A DNA stretch of 64,000 bases, from assembly GCF_036182465.1 (NCBI RefSeq), contig NZ_CP108081.1, forward strand, positions 11,408,001-11,472,000, given 5' to 3'. The stretch is from Streptomyces sp. NBC_00258. Its GTDB lineage: Bacteria > Actinomycetota > Actinomycetes > Streptomycetales > Streptomycetaceae. This document shows positions 32,130-41,500 of this stretch, in pieces; within the stretch, counting starts at the first letter, position 1, and every line of letters begins with the position of its first letter. The translations under genes and the position numbers were made by a program. Below the pieces are notes generated by a model, which was given only the letters and a program-made list of their open reading frames with translations, was not told where the DNA came from and did no database searches.

Positions 32130-35100
32130 TTGAGCGGGAGACGTGCGCCTACCGCAGTGCGTGGAACCGCGCACCATGGCCTGGTGCTGGGTGCCGCGGG
32201 CCTTGCGGTGCTGCTCGCTGCCACCGTCCTGGCCGCGCTCGCGGCGCTCACCGAGAAGGCTGTCGAGGGCGGGATACAGCGGCGGCTGGCTCGTGATCCG
32301 GGGGCGGTGGTCGAGGTCTCCGGAGCGTACCGGCCGCGTGGTGCGGGAGAAGTTGACGGCCGGGTACGTGCTGCTGTCGACCGTGCCTTCGGCGGCGTAC
32401 CGCATCACACTTGGTCCGCGTTACGGGTCCCGGCCAGCCGGTCCGCCGCACTCAGTGTGACCGAGGCGGACGGCCGCCGGCGCGACGACGCTGCCGTCAC
32501 TCTCGTCGCCCTCCAGGACACGCAGCGGCATGCCGACTTGGTGGCGGGGCGCTGGCCGCGGGCAGACGGCGGTGGTGGTGGGTTGGTCGAGACCGCGCTG
32601 AGTGAGGTGTTTGCCGCGGAGCTCGCGGTGCGGCCCGGGGACGAACTGCGGGTGCAGCCCGACGGCGGGCGGCAGGTCCGGATGCGGGTGGCCGGGCTGT
32701 ACCGGGCGGACGGCCGCAGCCCGGCGGTCTGGGCGAGCCTGAGTCCCACCTTCAGAGCGCCCGAATCGATGGCGCTGGTGTCGCGTCAGGCACTGACGGC
32801 GACGCCGGATCTGGCCAAGGACGCCGATGCGTTGTGGCTGGCTGTACCGGATGCCGGTGGGCTGGGGCTCGGCGATATCGGGCCGTTGCAGCGGCGTGCC
32901 GACGCGTTCGGTGGCAGTGACGTTTCGCTGTCCGTGTTCCGCGGTGCGCCGCTCACGGCCGGGTCGGCGGCGGAGCTCGAGGTGAGGTCCACGTTGGACA
33001 ACGCGCTCGACGACCTGAGGACCCCGATCGCGGTGGCGCGGGCGGGTCTCTACATTCCGGCGGCCCTGCTTGCCGCTCTGGCTGTTGCCGCTCTTGTGCT
33101 CACTGCGCGTCAGCTCGCCGAGCACCGTCGTGCCGAGCTTGCGTTGTTGGCCGCGCGGGGTGCGGGAACCTTGCGGCTGGCGGTGGCGACTGCGGGGCAG
33201 TGGGCGGTGGTTGCGGTACCGGCGGGAGTGGCCGCGCCGTTCCTTGCGGGCCCGCTGCTGCGCTTTCTGGACGGGGCGGGTCTCATTCCGGGCGTGGTGC
33301 CGACGACGGCGACTTTGGCGGCGGGTTGGGTGGCTGCGCTGCTGGCTGTGGTGGTGCACGGTACGGCGTTGCTGCTGCCGACGGTGCGGACCGTACGGGA
33401 CCGGCAGGCGGTGCACAGGCTTCGGCTGCGCCTGGGACGGTTCGCGGGGGTGCAGCGGCTGGGTGCGGATGTGGCGCTGGCTGCTGTGGCGGTGCTGGGC
33501 TGGCTGCAGTTGCGGCAGTACCGGTCGCCGGTCACCAGCGGGGGCGTTGACCCGGTGCTCGTGCTGGCACCGGTGGCGATGACGTGTGCGGCGGCGTTGC
33601 TGGTGCTGCGGGCGCTGCCGCTGGCCGCGCGGATCGCTGATCCTCTCGCGCGGCGCGGTACCGGGCTGGTTCTGCCGCTGGGCGGCTGGCAGATCGCGCG
33701 GCGTGCTGCGCGGCATGCCGGTCCCGCGCTGCTGGTCACACTGGCGCTGGCCGTTGCCGCGCTCAGCAGCACAGCGCTGGCCATCCTGGATCGCGGCGAC
33801 CACGACCAGGCGGTGTTCAGGGTCGGCGCCGACCTGCGGATCGTCCCCGGTGAGCGGCTCGCGACCGCCGAGCGGCGCGCCGCGTACGGCGCACTGCCAG
33901 GCGCGGGGGCGGTGACTCCGGTGGTCGACGCGAACGGCTACCTCGGTCAGAGCTGGGTCACCGTCACCGGTATCAACACCGCCCGAGGCCCCGCTCCCGC
34001 CCTGCGTCCCGACCTCAGTGACCGGCCGGTGTCCGAACTGGTCGCCCCGCTCGGCCGGGACATTCCCGTTCACGGGCTGCCGTTGAGTGGTGCGGCGGAT
34101 GAACTCCCTCTGCGTGTGCGCTTGTCGGCCGACGGGCCCGGCACCCCCGTGCCGGTCACGCTCACCGTGCACTTCGTGGACGCAGACGGCCTCACCCGCG
34201 CGAGCGAGGCCGTCCTCAAGGACACCGGCGGCACGGTCCGCACCGTACGTCTGAAGGTTCCGGTCGTCGGTGAGGGTGCACGGATCGTCCAGCTGGGTGT
34301 GAGCATGGCCGGCGAGAGGGTGCGGCGCACCTACCGCCTCTCCGTCGACCGCATACCCGGCCTGGCCCGGCCCGCCGCCTGGCACGACCTGCGTGCCGAC
34401 GCCCCGGACCGGAGGATCGCCGGCTGCCCGGGTGCCAAGACGCGCCGGCTGCCGGGGAGTGCTCCGGGACCGGTGCTGTGTTCCGACCGCCCGGCGCCCG
34501 GCACGCTCCTGGACGCGGTGCTGCGCGGACCGGACACCACGCTGAAGTACCCCACTTGGAACGTGCGGCTGGGCACCGACCGCGCCAAGGGGCGTCCACC
34601 GGTGCCTGCGCTGGCCGACCGGATGCTGCTGTCCTCGGGTGTGGCCCGGGTGGGGGACACGGTCACGGTGCAGCGCGCCGGCGGCGGCACCGCCCGTGTC
34701 AGGATCGTCGGGAGGATCGACGCGGTGCCGGGCGGGGAGCGTGACCGGCCGCGGCTGCTGGCCGATTCCCGGGCGCTGGCCGCCCAGTTCGTGCTCGGCG
34801 GAACCCTGCCCGCGGCCGAGTCCGCCTGGTGGGTGGCCGCCGAGGGCGGGGATGCGACGGCCGCGCTGGACGCGATACGTGCCGATCCGCGCCTCGGCAC
34901 GGCTGTCGACGTGCCACAGATGCGGGCCGAACTGGCCGCCGACCCACTGCGGCAGGGGGCACGCGGGGCACTCACCCTGTGTCTCGTCCTCGCGCCGGCG
35001 TTCGCCGTCGTCGGTTTCACCCTGCATACGGCGCTGTCGGCGCGGGCCAGGACGCGTGAGTTCGCGCTGCTGCGGGCGCTCGGTGTGCGGCGCGGGCAGC

Positions 35101-35384
35101 TGGCGGCGTATCTGTGGACGGAGCAGCTCGTGCTGGCCGCGGTGGCGGCGGTGCTGGGCACGCTGCTGGGTACCGTACTGGCCGCGATGGTGATGCCGGT
35201 GGTGACGGTCGACGACACCGGCAGGCCTCTCTACCCGGGGCTGCTCACCGACGTGCCCTGGCTCCGGGTGGCCTTGACGGCGGGTGCGACGACGTTGGTG
35301 ATCTGCGCGGTCGTGACGGTCGCCGCCCGGTTTCTGGGGCGGGTCGACCTGGCGCGAGTGCTGCGCGCGGGGGATGACCGGTGA
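32130..35384 (+). CDS. ABC transporter permease, FtsX/MacB type, about 1084 residues
   Basis: Very large membrane permease, first gene of a three-gene export unit. One N-terminal helix (HHGLVLGAAGLAVLLAATVL) is followed by a long external domain. Then come FtsX helices around residues 300-520 (AALLAALAVAALVLTARQLA, TLAAGWVAALLAVVVHGTAL), a second external domain, and a C-terminal FtsX block with three helices (LTLCLVLAPAFAVVGFTLHT, REFALLRALGVRRGQLAAYL, LVICAVVTVAARFLG). The TTG at 32130 has GGGGGAG 9 bp upstream; a GTG at 32157 is an alternative. The frame upstream is open but contains the 9-bp repeats. Its stop overlaps the next gene by 4 bp (GTGA). Confidence 0.88.
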   Translation: MSGRRAPTAVRGTAHHGLVLGAAGLAVLLAATVLAALAALTEKAVEGGIQRRLARDPGAVVEVSGAYRPRGAGEVDGRVRAAVDRAFGGVPHHTWSALRVPASRSAALSVTEADGRRRDDAAVTLVALQDTQRHADLVAGRWPRADGGGGGLVETALSEVFAAELAVRPGDELRVQPDGGRQVRMRVAGLYRADGRSPAVWASLSPTFRAPESMALVSRQALTATPDLAKDADALWLAVPDAGGLGLGDIGPLQRRADAFGGSDVSLSVFRGAPLTAGSAAELEVRSTLDNALDDLRTPIAVARAGLYIPAALLAALAVAALVLTARQLAEHRRAELALLAARGAGTLRLAVATAGQWAVVAVPAGVAAPFLAGPLLRFLDGAGLIPGVVPTTATLAAGWVAALLAVVVHGTALLLPTVRTVRDRQAVHRLRLRLGRFAGVQRLGADVALAAVAVLGWLQLRQYRSPVTSGGVDPVLVLAPVAMTCAAALLVLRALPLAARIADPLARRGTGLVLPLGGWQIARRAARHAGPALLVTLALAVAALSSTALAILDRGDHDQAVFRVGADLRIVPGERLATAERRAAYGALPGAGAVTPVVDANGYLGQSWVTVTGINTARGPAPALRPDLSDRPVSELVAPLGRDIPVHGLPLSGAADELPLRVRLSADGPGTPVPVTLTVHFVDADGLTRASEAVLKDTGGTVRTVRLKVPVVGEGARIVQLGVSMAGERVRRTYRLSVDRIPGLARPAAWHDLRADAPDRRIAGCPGAKTRRLPGSAPGPVLCSDRPAPGTLLDAVLRGPDTTLKYPTWNVRLGTDRAKGRPPVPALADRMLLSSGVARVGDTVTVQRAGGGTARVRIVGRIDAVPGGERDRPRLLADSRALAAQFVLGGTLPAAESAWWVAAEGGDATAALDAIRADPRLGTAVDVPQMRAELAADPLRQGARGALTLCLVLAPAFAVVGFTLHTALSARARTREFALLRALGVRRGQLAAYLWTEQLVLAAVAAVLGTLLGTVLAAMVMPVVTVDDTGRPLYPGLLTDVPWLRVALTAGATTLVICAVVTVAARFLGRVDLARVLRAGDDR

Positions 35385-38239
35385 AGGGCTCGGCACGGCC
35401 GCTGCGCCGGGTTGCCGTGCGCGAGGTGCTCGCCGATGTGCCGCTGCTGGTCTGCCTGGCCGTGCTGGTGGCGCTGCTCACCGCGGTCGCCGCCGCTGGG
35501 CCGGGGCTCCTGGACCGGCTCGCCGGGCAGGCACTGGCTTCCCGGCTGGAGCAGGAGCAGCGGGCGGAGCCCGGCATCGTGTTCAGCGCCCAGTTCGAGC
35601 CGGCGGACAGCGCGGACTCCGACGCCTGGGCGAGTGACCTGGACGAGGACCTGCTCCCGGTCACCGACGTGATCGCCAACGCGGCCCCCGAAGCCCTGAA
35701 CGGCGGCCTCGTACACGACTCGACGCGGGTGGAGCTGCCCCTCCTGGACACCGTGACGGGGGCGGGGAAGGTGGGGTTGGGCCTGGTGTACGCCTCCGAC
35801 GCGCCGGGCCCAGGGGCCTACGCCCAGGGGCGGCCGCCCGCTCGGGGCGGTGAGGCCATCGAGGTCGCCGTCTCCACCCGGACCCGCGATGCCCTGAAGC
35901 TGCGGCTGGGGCAGAGACTCCCGCTCAGCCCGGGCGCGTTGGACAAGGTCCAGGCCACCGCCGTCGTCGTCGGTTTCTTTACGGTGGACGGCACCGGCAC
36001 CAAGAGCGCCGGCACCAAGGGCGGCAACACCGAGAGCGCCGGTGCGCAGGGCGCCGGTGCGGCGGGCGGGGACCGGCTGCGGCGTGAACTGCCGTTGCTG
36101 GCAGGCCCGTCGCGGGTCCCGCCGCGCTCCGCAGCCGGACTGGACTGGGAGGCCCGCGCGCTGGTGGCGCCCCGTACCGTCACCGTTCTGCAGGCGCAGG
36201 CCGGGGCGGCGCTCACGGTCACGTGGGGGATGCGCCTGGACCTCGATGCGCGCAGCGCCGCACGGTTCGCCGGTGACCGGGGGCAGGGCGAACTGCAGCG
36301 GCTGCTGGTGCGCTACCCGGACGACGCACGGTCCGTGTTCTGCGGTGACATCGCCGACTACGGCGGCATGTACTGCGAGATCGGCCCGCATCCCGCCTCC
36401 ACCTTGCAGGACAGTACGCATCTGGCAGACGTGCTCACCGACTTCGGCCGGCAATGGCGCCAGGGCCGCGTCGTGATCTCCTTCGCGCTGGCATCCCTGC
36501 TCATCGTCGGCCTGCTCGCGACCGCGGTCACCGCGCTGCTCGCGGTACGCCGGAGCCTGGATGCCCATCGGCTGCAGCGCGCCCGCGGCGCCTCCGCGAC
36601 GGGCCTGGCGCTGGCGAGGGCGGCCCGGACGGCACCGGCCGTGCTGCTCGGGCTCGTGGCGGGCATCGCCGCCGCCCGCTCGCTGCCGGGCCCCTCGCCC
36701 GCCTACCGGCACGCGCTGCTGGTCGCCGCACTCATCTGGCTCCTGCTGCCCGCGCTCAACTGGCATGCCCTGCGCGACCGCAGCGCGCGCACCGGTCACG
36801 GCCCGGCCCCGTTCGCGGCGGGCCGCCGCCTGACCGCCGAGGCGGTGGTCCTGCTCCTGGCCGCGGCCGGTGTTCTCGCGCTGCGGAGCCGGGGCACGGT
36901 CGGCGAGGCCGGGCCCGACCCGCTGCTGGCCGCGGTGCCCGCACTGCTGGGACTGGCCACCGTGGCTGTTGTGGTGCGCTGTTACCCGCTGCCGGTACGG
37001 ATCCTGGCGCGCTGGTCGGCCCGGCGGCGCGGCGTGGTGGCGCTGATCGCGCTGTCCCGGGCGGCGAAGGAGGCACCCGCCCGGGCCCTTGCGCTGCTGG
37101 TCCTGGTGGTGACCCTGGCCGGGGCGGTGTTCGGGGGCCTGGTGGCCGGGACGCTGGCGGAGGGGCGCCGTGAGGCTGCCGCCTGGCGGGTCGGCGCGGA
37201 CGCCTCCTACCTCGCCGCACACCGCAGTCCCGACATCGCCGAGCGGCTGGCCCAGGTGCGCGGAGTGCGCGAGACCGTCCGTGTCCGGCAGTTGCGCGTG
37301 GACCCGACGAGCGCGACCAGCGGCAGCCGGTACGGCATCGCGAGCCTGGTCGGCATCGACGGCGCACGCCTGCGGGCGGCGGCCCCCCACTCGCCCGCGG
37401 CGCGTGCGCTGGAGGCTGCCGGACTGACCGGCCCGCGGCCCGGCAAGGACATCCGAGTGCTGGCCACCGGGGCCCGCGCCGGCGACCGGCTCACCATCAC
37501 CTCGCACGGCAGGACACTGCGCCTGCGCGTCGTCGGCACCCTCCCGACCGACGTACTCCACGACGCGGCGCTCGGGCCGGTCCGCGGCACGACACCCCCC
37601 AGGCAACGGCTGCTGCTGGCCGACAACAGGGATCTGACGGCCATCGGGGCAAGCGACTTCGAGGGATCCTCCCTGCTGCTGTACGGCCCGCGCATGGACG
37701 TGCAGGAGCTGCGGTCCCTGGTGCCGCGCGCCGGCCGCGACACGGCCGTCGGTGAACTGCGTATCCGCTCGGAGGAAGAAGCCGATGCCGCGGACGACGG
37801 CATGATCAGCGTCCTGAGGGCCGCGTACACCGCATGCACCGCGCTCGCGGTGCTCCTGGCTCTGCTGGCGCTGGTCCTGGAACTGCTGCTGTCCGCCGAG
37901 GCGCGCGGCCGCACCACCGCCTATCTGCGCACACTGGGTCTGGGCGGCCGCGCCACTACCGGTCTGCACCTGCTGCAGCTGCTGCCGATGGTTCTGGCAG
38001 CGGTGGCGGGTGGCACCGCCCTGGGCCTGACGCTGCCCGTACTGCTCGGCCCCGCCCTGGATTTGCGGGAGTTCACGGGCGGACCCGCCGCCCCCACCCC
38101 GGACCCCGACTTGCTGCTCACCGCTGCTCTGGGCGCAGGCCTGGGTGTGCTGGTCGTGGTGGCGGTGGTTGTGGAGACCTGGATCGGACGGCGCCGCGGG
38201 CTCGGCGCGGTCCTGCGACTGGGGAGAAACGGTGATTGA
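35381..38239 (+). CDS. ABC transporter permease, FtsX/MacB type, 952 residues
   Basis: Second large permease with the same plan as the gene before. It has an N-terminal helix (VPLLVCLAVLVALLTAVAAA), a long external region with a Gly/Ala/Thr-rich insert near residues 205-230 (KSAGTKGGNTESAGAQGAGA), a first FtsX block (VVISFALASLLIVGLLATAV) and a C-terminal block (CTALAVLLALLALVLELLLS, AAALGAGLGVLVVVAVVVETW-like region). Two unequal large permeases probably form a heterodimer. The GTG start overlaps the previous stop and its own stop overlaps the ATPase gene by 8 bp, so the three are translationally coupled. Confidence 0.9.
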   Translation: MKGSARPLRRVAVREVLADVPLLVCLAVLVALLTAVAAAGPGLLDRLAGQALASRLEQEQRAEPGIVFSAQFEPADSADSDAWASDLDEDLLPVTDVIANAAPEALNGGLVHDSTRVELPLLDTVTGAGKVGLGLVYASDAPGPGAYAQGRPPARGGEAIEVAVSTRTRDALKLRLGQRLPLSPGALDKVQATAVVVGFFTVDGTGTKSAGTKGGNTESAGAQGAGAAGGDRLRRELPLLAGPSRVPPRSAAGLDWEARALVAPRTVTVLQAQAGAALTVTWGMRLDLDARSAARFAGDRGQGELQRLLVRYPDDARSVFCGDIADYGGMYCEIGPHPASTLQDSTHLADVLTDFGRQWRQGRVVISFALASLLIVGLLATAVTALLAVRRSLDAHRLQRARGASATGLALARAARTAPAVLLGLVAGIAAARSLPGPSPAYRHALLVAALIWLLLPALNWHALRDRSARTGHGPAPFAAGRRLTAEAVVLLLAAAGVLALRSRGTVGEAGPDPLLAAVPALLGLATVAVVVRCYPLPVRILARWSARRRGVVALIALSRAAKEAPARALALLVLVVTLAGAVFGGLVAGTLAEGRREAAAWRVGADASYLAAHRSPDIAERLAQVRGVRETVRVRQLRVDPTSATSGSRYGIASLVGIDGARLRAAAPHSPAARALEAAGLTGPRPGKDIRVLATGARAGDRLTITSHGRTLRLRVVGTLPTDVLHDAALGPVRGTTPPRQRLLLADNRDLTAIGASDFEGSSLLLYGPRMDVQELRSLVPRAGRDTAVGELRIRSEEEADAADDGMISVLRAAYTACTALAVLLALLALVLELLLSAEARGRTTAYLRTLGLGGRATTGLHLLQLLPMVLAAVAGGTALGLTLPVLLGPALDLREFTGGPAAPTPDPDLLLTAALGAGLGVLVVVAVVVETWIGRRRGLGAVLRLGRNGD

Positions 38240-39197
38240 CCCTCACGCCGGCGACCTGCGACACCTGGAGGAGCGGGCCCGACAGGCCCAGCGTCCGCAG
38301 GCGGACGAAGGACTCGTCGTGTGCGACAACCTGGTCCGCGTCTACCGCACCGACGAGGTCGAGGTCCAGGCGCTCCAGGGCCTGGACCTGGTGGTCGAGG
38401 AGGGCGAGTGCATGGCGCTCGTCGGCGCGTCCGGGTCCGGCAAGTCGACCCTGCTGTCCATCCTCTCCGGGCTTGACCTGCCCACCGCGGGCCGCGCTCG
38501 GGTCGCCGGGCACGACCTGCTCGCGCTGGGGCGGCGCGACCGGCTCGGCTACCGCCGCCGCACCGTGGGCTTCGTATGGCAGCAGACAGGACGCAACCTG
38601 CTGCCCTACCTGACCGCCCTGGAGAACGTCGCACTACCCATGAAGTACGTACGCGTACCGCGCCGCCAGCGAGCCGCGCGAGCCGCCGAACTCCTCGACG
38701 TCCTCGGCGTCGCCCACTGCCGCGACCGGCGGCCCGCCGAGCTCTCCGGCGGCGAACAGCAGCGCGTGGCCGTCGCGGTCGCCACGGCCAACACCCCGCA
38801 GGTGGTGCTCGCGGACGAACCCACCGGCGAACTCGACACCGCGAGCGGCGAGGAGGTGTTCGCCGCGCTGCGCCGCGCGAACGAGGAACTCGGCGCCACC
38901 GTCCTGGTCGTCACCCACGACCCGCTGGTCTCGGGGCAGGTCCGCCGCACGGTCCGCATCCGCGACGGCCGCACCTCGACCGAGACCCTGCGCGGGCCCG
39001 GTGGCGGGGGCACAGAGGAGTACACGGTCCTGGACCGCGCGGGCCGTCTCCAGCTGCCCCGGGACTACGTGGAGCGCTACGGGCTGAGCGGCCGCGTCCG
39101 CCTGACCGAGGAACCGGACCACGTGGGGGTGTGGCCCGACCGAGCCGAACACCCACCCGCCGCCGACCCGGCCTCCGACCCCGGCCCCTCGGCCTGA
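38232..39197 (+). CDS. ABC transporter ATP-binding protein, MacB/LolD type
   Basis: ATPase of 321 residues that drives the two preceding permeases. Walker A is VGASGSGKSTLLSILSGLD, the Q loop VGFVWQQTGRNLLPYLTALE, the signature ELSGGEQQRVAVAVA, Walker B VVLADEPTGELDTASG and the H loop VVTHDP. About 80 residues follow the ATPase core, rich in Arg/Pro, with a strand pattern YTVLDRAGRLQLPRDYVERY that resembles an AbrB-like fold. GTG at 38232 has GGGGAG 7 bp upstream. MacB-like pumps export peptides, lipids or drugs by a mechanotransmission mechanism; the cargo here is unknown. Confidence 0.93.
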   Translation: MIDPHAGDLRHLEERARQAQRPQADEGLVVCDNLVRVYRTDEVEVQALQGLDLVVEEGECMALVGASGSGKSTLLSILSGLDLPTAGRARVAGHDLLALGRRDRLGYRRRTVGFVWQQTGRNLLPYLTALENVALPMKYVRVPRRQRAARAAELLDVLGVAHCRDRRPAELSGGEQQRVAVAVATANTPQVVLADEPTGELDTASGEEVFAALRRANEELGATVLVVTHDPLVSGQVRRTVRIRDGRTSTETLRGPGGGGTEEYTVLDRAGRLQLPRDYVERYGLSGRVRLTEEPDHVGVWPDRAEHPPAADPASDPGPSA

Positions 39198-39383
39198 CCG
39201 ACGCGGTCGACAGCCCAGAACGCCCAGGCCGGCAGGTGGTGTTGTCCCGCAGGCGCGGCGGCTCAGACGGCACGCTGGAGTCCCGGGGAGAGTTGTCGGA
39301 TGCCGGGGAAACTTGCTCGCGCCTCGGTGCCGCTTCTGGTGTCGTGAGCGGCACGAGGTACTCGGGCCTTGAGGGGGCAGGCT

Positions 39384-39827
39384 GTGACGGACGGCGCATG
39401 CATCTTTTGTGCAATAGCGAGGGGTCAGGCGGAAGCCAGCATTGTCCTGGAAGATGAATCGGTGATCGCTTTCATGGATCTCCAGCCCGTCACCCCAGGC
39501 CACTTGCTGGTCATCCCCAAGGCGCACGCGGTGGGACTGGAGGACCTTCAGGAGGACGTCGGCGTCCAGGTCTGGAAAGTGGCGCATCAGCTCGGACGCG
39601 CACTGCGCCGATCAGGTTTGCGATGTGAGGGCGTCAACTTGTTCCTTGCGGACGGCGAAGCAGCCTTCCAGGAAGTCTTCCACGTTCACCTGCATGTCTT
39701 CCCCCGCTTCACAGGTGACCCGTTTCGCATTGAAGCTGACTGGCGGGTGCGGGAGCGAAACCAGCTCGACGAGACGGCTGCCGCCGTCCGTGGCGGCCTC
39801 GCCGCCCTCGACGCCAGGCAACGCTGA
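39384..39827 (+). CDS. HIT-family nucleotide hydrolase/transferase
   Basis: Protein of 147 residues. An N-terminal zinc pair CIFCAIARG is followed by ASIVLEDESVIAFMDLQPVT and the P-G-H-x-L-V-I-P-K block. The catalytic histidine triad is HVHLHVFPRF near residue 105. GTG at 39384 has GAGGGGG 6 bp upstream; a TTG 15 bp earlier lacks one. The family cleaves nucleotide phosphoramidates and dinucleotides. It stands alone between the FtsX unit and the sigma operon. Confidence 0.92.
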   Translation: MTDGACIFCAIARGQAEASIVLEDESVIAFMDLQPVTPGHLLVIPKAHAVGLEDLQEDVGVQVWKVAHQLGRALRRSGLRCEGVNLFLADGEAAFQEVFHVHLHVFPRFTGDPFRIEADWRVRERNQLDETAAAVRGGLAALDARQR

Positions 39828-40046
39828 CGAGCATCGCTCTCGGAGCCGGACACGATCTTCGGCTTGAAGCCAAGGAAGTCCATTGAGTGGTCCCTGCGCG
39901 CCAATTCCCGGGCCACGTCGAGGGTCTGGCAGCTGTCACGGGGAGCCGTCACGGTCGGTCGTCAAGGTCCGGCCCTTGCCGAACCGCTGACTGTCCGAAG
40001 GCCCGCGGCAGCCAGGCCCCTGTGTGACGTGGATCACGGCGATGAG
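39828..40046. other. Short gene-free stretch
   Basis: No supported gene. A minus-strand frame includes RELARRDHSMDFLGFKPKIV, which may be coding debris, but I cannot assign it. Confidence 0.35.
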
Positions 40047-40080
40047 AAAACCTGTCGTCCGGCCCGGGCGTCTAGCAGGT
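40047..40080 (+). promoter_or_regulatory. ECF-type promoter directly before the sigma gene
   Basis: AAAACC, 16 bp, then CGTCTA matches the common ECF promoter form (AACC at -35, CGTC/CGTT at -10). The expected transcription start falls at about 40080, so the GTG at 40081 would be the first codon of a leaderless message. Confidence 0.5.
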
Positions 40081-40641
40081 GTGAGATCAGTCAGAGCAGC
40101 GCTGCACGAGGTGGACGAGGAGCGTCTCGTCCGGCTGGTGGCAAAAGGCGACCGTGCCGCGTTCGAGGAGTTGTACCGGCGTACGTCGCCGTGGATGGCG
40201 GTGCGGCTGCGCCGTCGGTGTGTGGACGAGCAGATCGTCGCGGAGGTCATGCAGGAGACCTACTTGGCGGTGTGGCGCGCGGCGGGTGCGTTCGCCGGGG
40301 CCGCGGTCGGGGGAACGGCCACCGGTTGGCTGTGGACGATCGCGGCGCGCCGCCTCGTCGACGCGTTCCGGCGCAGGGCTCACCACGCGGAGCCGCCGCC
40401 GGCCGCCGCCCCGCCCGACGTGGCACCCGCCGCCGAGGAGTTGGCGCTCGCGGAGACCGTCGGTGGTGATGTCGGGGACGCGCTGCGGTGCCTCGCGCCG
40501 GAGCTGAGACAGGTACTGCAGGCGATGGTGCTCGACGGGCTGTCCGTCCGGGAGACCGCTGTCCTGCTCGGGCTGCCCGAGGGCACGGTCAAGACCCGTG
40601 CCCGCCGGGCCCGTATCGAGATGCGGAGGGCGCTGGCATGA
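40081..40641 (+). CDS. ECF-type RNA polymerase sigma factor
   Basis: Sigma factor of 186 residues. Region 2 runs from LVRLVAKGDRAAFEELYRRT to VMQETYLAVWRAAGAF, with GWLWTIAARRLVDAFRRR at its end. Region 4 is RCLAPELRQVLQAMVLDGLS, VRETAVLLGLPEGTVKTRARRAR. No clear Shine-Dalgarno precedes the GTG, which fits a leaderless start behind the ECF-like promoter. The ATGA junction with the anti-sigma gene couples their translation. Autoregulation is likely. Confidence 0.9.
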   Translation: MRSVRAALHEVDEERLVRLVAKGDRAAFEELYRRTSPWMAVRLRRRCVDEQIVAEVMQETYLAVWRAAGAFAGAAVGGTATGWLWTIAARRLVDAFRRRAHHAEPPPAAAPPDVAPAAEELALAETVGGDVGDALRCLAPELRQVLQAMVLDGLSVRETAVLLGLPEGTVKTRARRARIEMRRALA

Positions 40642-41468
40642 GCATCGAACACGCGTCGAAGCGGATCATCGAGGGGTATGTTCGCGGCGGCGTGGACCTC
40701 TCCGCCGACGAGGTGTGGGCCGTGGAGGCGCATCTGGAGATGTGCCGGGTGTGCCGTGACCGGTTGGCTGCCGCTGTCGGCGCCGGGGTGCCCGCCGTGG
40801 CGTCGCTCGTCGACACCGTGTGGTCCGGCCTCGAACCCCAACTCGCCGTCACTGCCACGATGCCGCGCCGACGGCGCTGGTCGGCGCCGCTGTCGAGGTG
40901 GATGACGCCCACGATGGTGCCGTGGCTGGCCATGGTCGTGGGCGTGACGCTGGTGGCGCTGCTGCTCGATCTGTCCGACACCGGCTCCGGCTCCGGCTCC
41001 GGCGAGGTCTCGTTGGTGCTGCTGCTCGCGCCGGTCCTGCCCGTGCTCGGTGTCGCGGCGTCCTGGTCGCGCGGTCTGGACCCGGCGTACGAACTGACGG
41101 CCTCCGTGCCCAGGGCCGGGCTCTACCTGGTGCTGCGGCGTACCGCGTCCGTGCTCGCCGTGGTCGTCCCTTTGCTGCTGGTGGGCGGTTGGGCGACAGG
41201 GGTGATGGTGGCCCAGTGGCTGTTGCCCTGTCTGGCCTTCGCCTCGACGACCCTGGCACTCGGCGGTGTCGTCGGTGTGACCCGCGCCGCCGTCGTCCTG
41301 GCCACTGTCTGGGCCGTCGTGGTCGTGGCACCGACCCTGGCCACCAGCCGTACGACCTTCGCCCTGCAGACGGGCGGTCTGCCCGTGTGGGGGCTGATCC
41401 TCGCACTCGGTATCGGTGTCGTGGTCGCCCGCAGAGGGGCGTACTCGGTGCTGGGAGCTCATCGATGA
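40638..41468 (+). CDS. Zinc-finger membrane anti-sigma factor
   Basis: Protein of 276 residues. The N-terminal ZAS-type motif HLEMCRVCRDRL (H-x3-C-x2-C) is the part expected to clamp the sigma factor. A linker leads to about six membrane helices, including VPWLAMVVGVTLVALLLDL, SLVLLLAPVLPVLGVAASW, VLAVVVPLLLVGGWATGVM and AAVVLATVWAVVVVAPTLA. Six helices are more than the single anchor of most anti-sigma factors. The membrane part may therefore sense the state of the transporter encoded next. Its start overlaps the sigma stop by 4 bp. Confidence 0.85.
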   Translation: MSIEHASKRIIEGYVRGGVDLSADEVWAVEAHLEMCRVCRDRLAAAVGAGVPAVASLVDTVWSGLEPQLAVTATMPRRRRWSAPLSRWMTPTMVPWLAMVVGVTLVALLLDLSDTGSGSGSGEVSLVLLLAPVLPVLGVAASWSRGLDPAYELTASVPRAGLYLVLRRTASVLAVVVPLLLVGGWATGVMVAQWLLPCLAFASTTLALGGVVGVTRAAVVLATVWAVVVVAPTLATSRTTFALQTGGLPVWGLILALGIGVVVARRGAYSVLGAHR

Positions 41469-41500
41469 CCATCGGAAAGAACATGGGAAGGGAACACCAC

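Noticed and set aside
32421..37969. Two very long minus-strand open frames (991 and 912 codons) opposite the FtsX permeases
   Set aside because: They are His/Arg/Pro/Gln-rich translations of the complementary strand of strongly GC3-biased genes; the plus-strand frames have membrane helices and family motifs.
39686..39952. Minus-strand frame with RELARRDHSMDFLGFKPKIV
   Set aside because: It overlaps the HIT gene, has no ribosome site and could not be matched to a family; kept only as a note in the gene-free stretch.
40820..41500. N-terminal extension of the ABC ATPase frame through the anti-sigma gene
   Set aside because: The extension is an Arg/Gly-rich shadow of the anti-sigma gene; the ATPase domain begins after the ATG at 41501.
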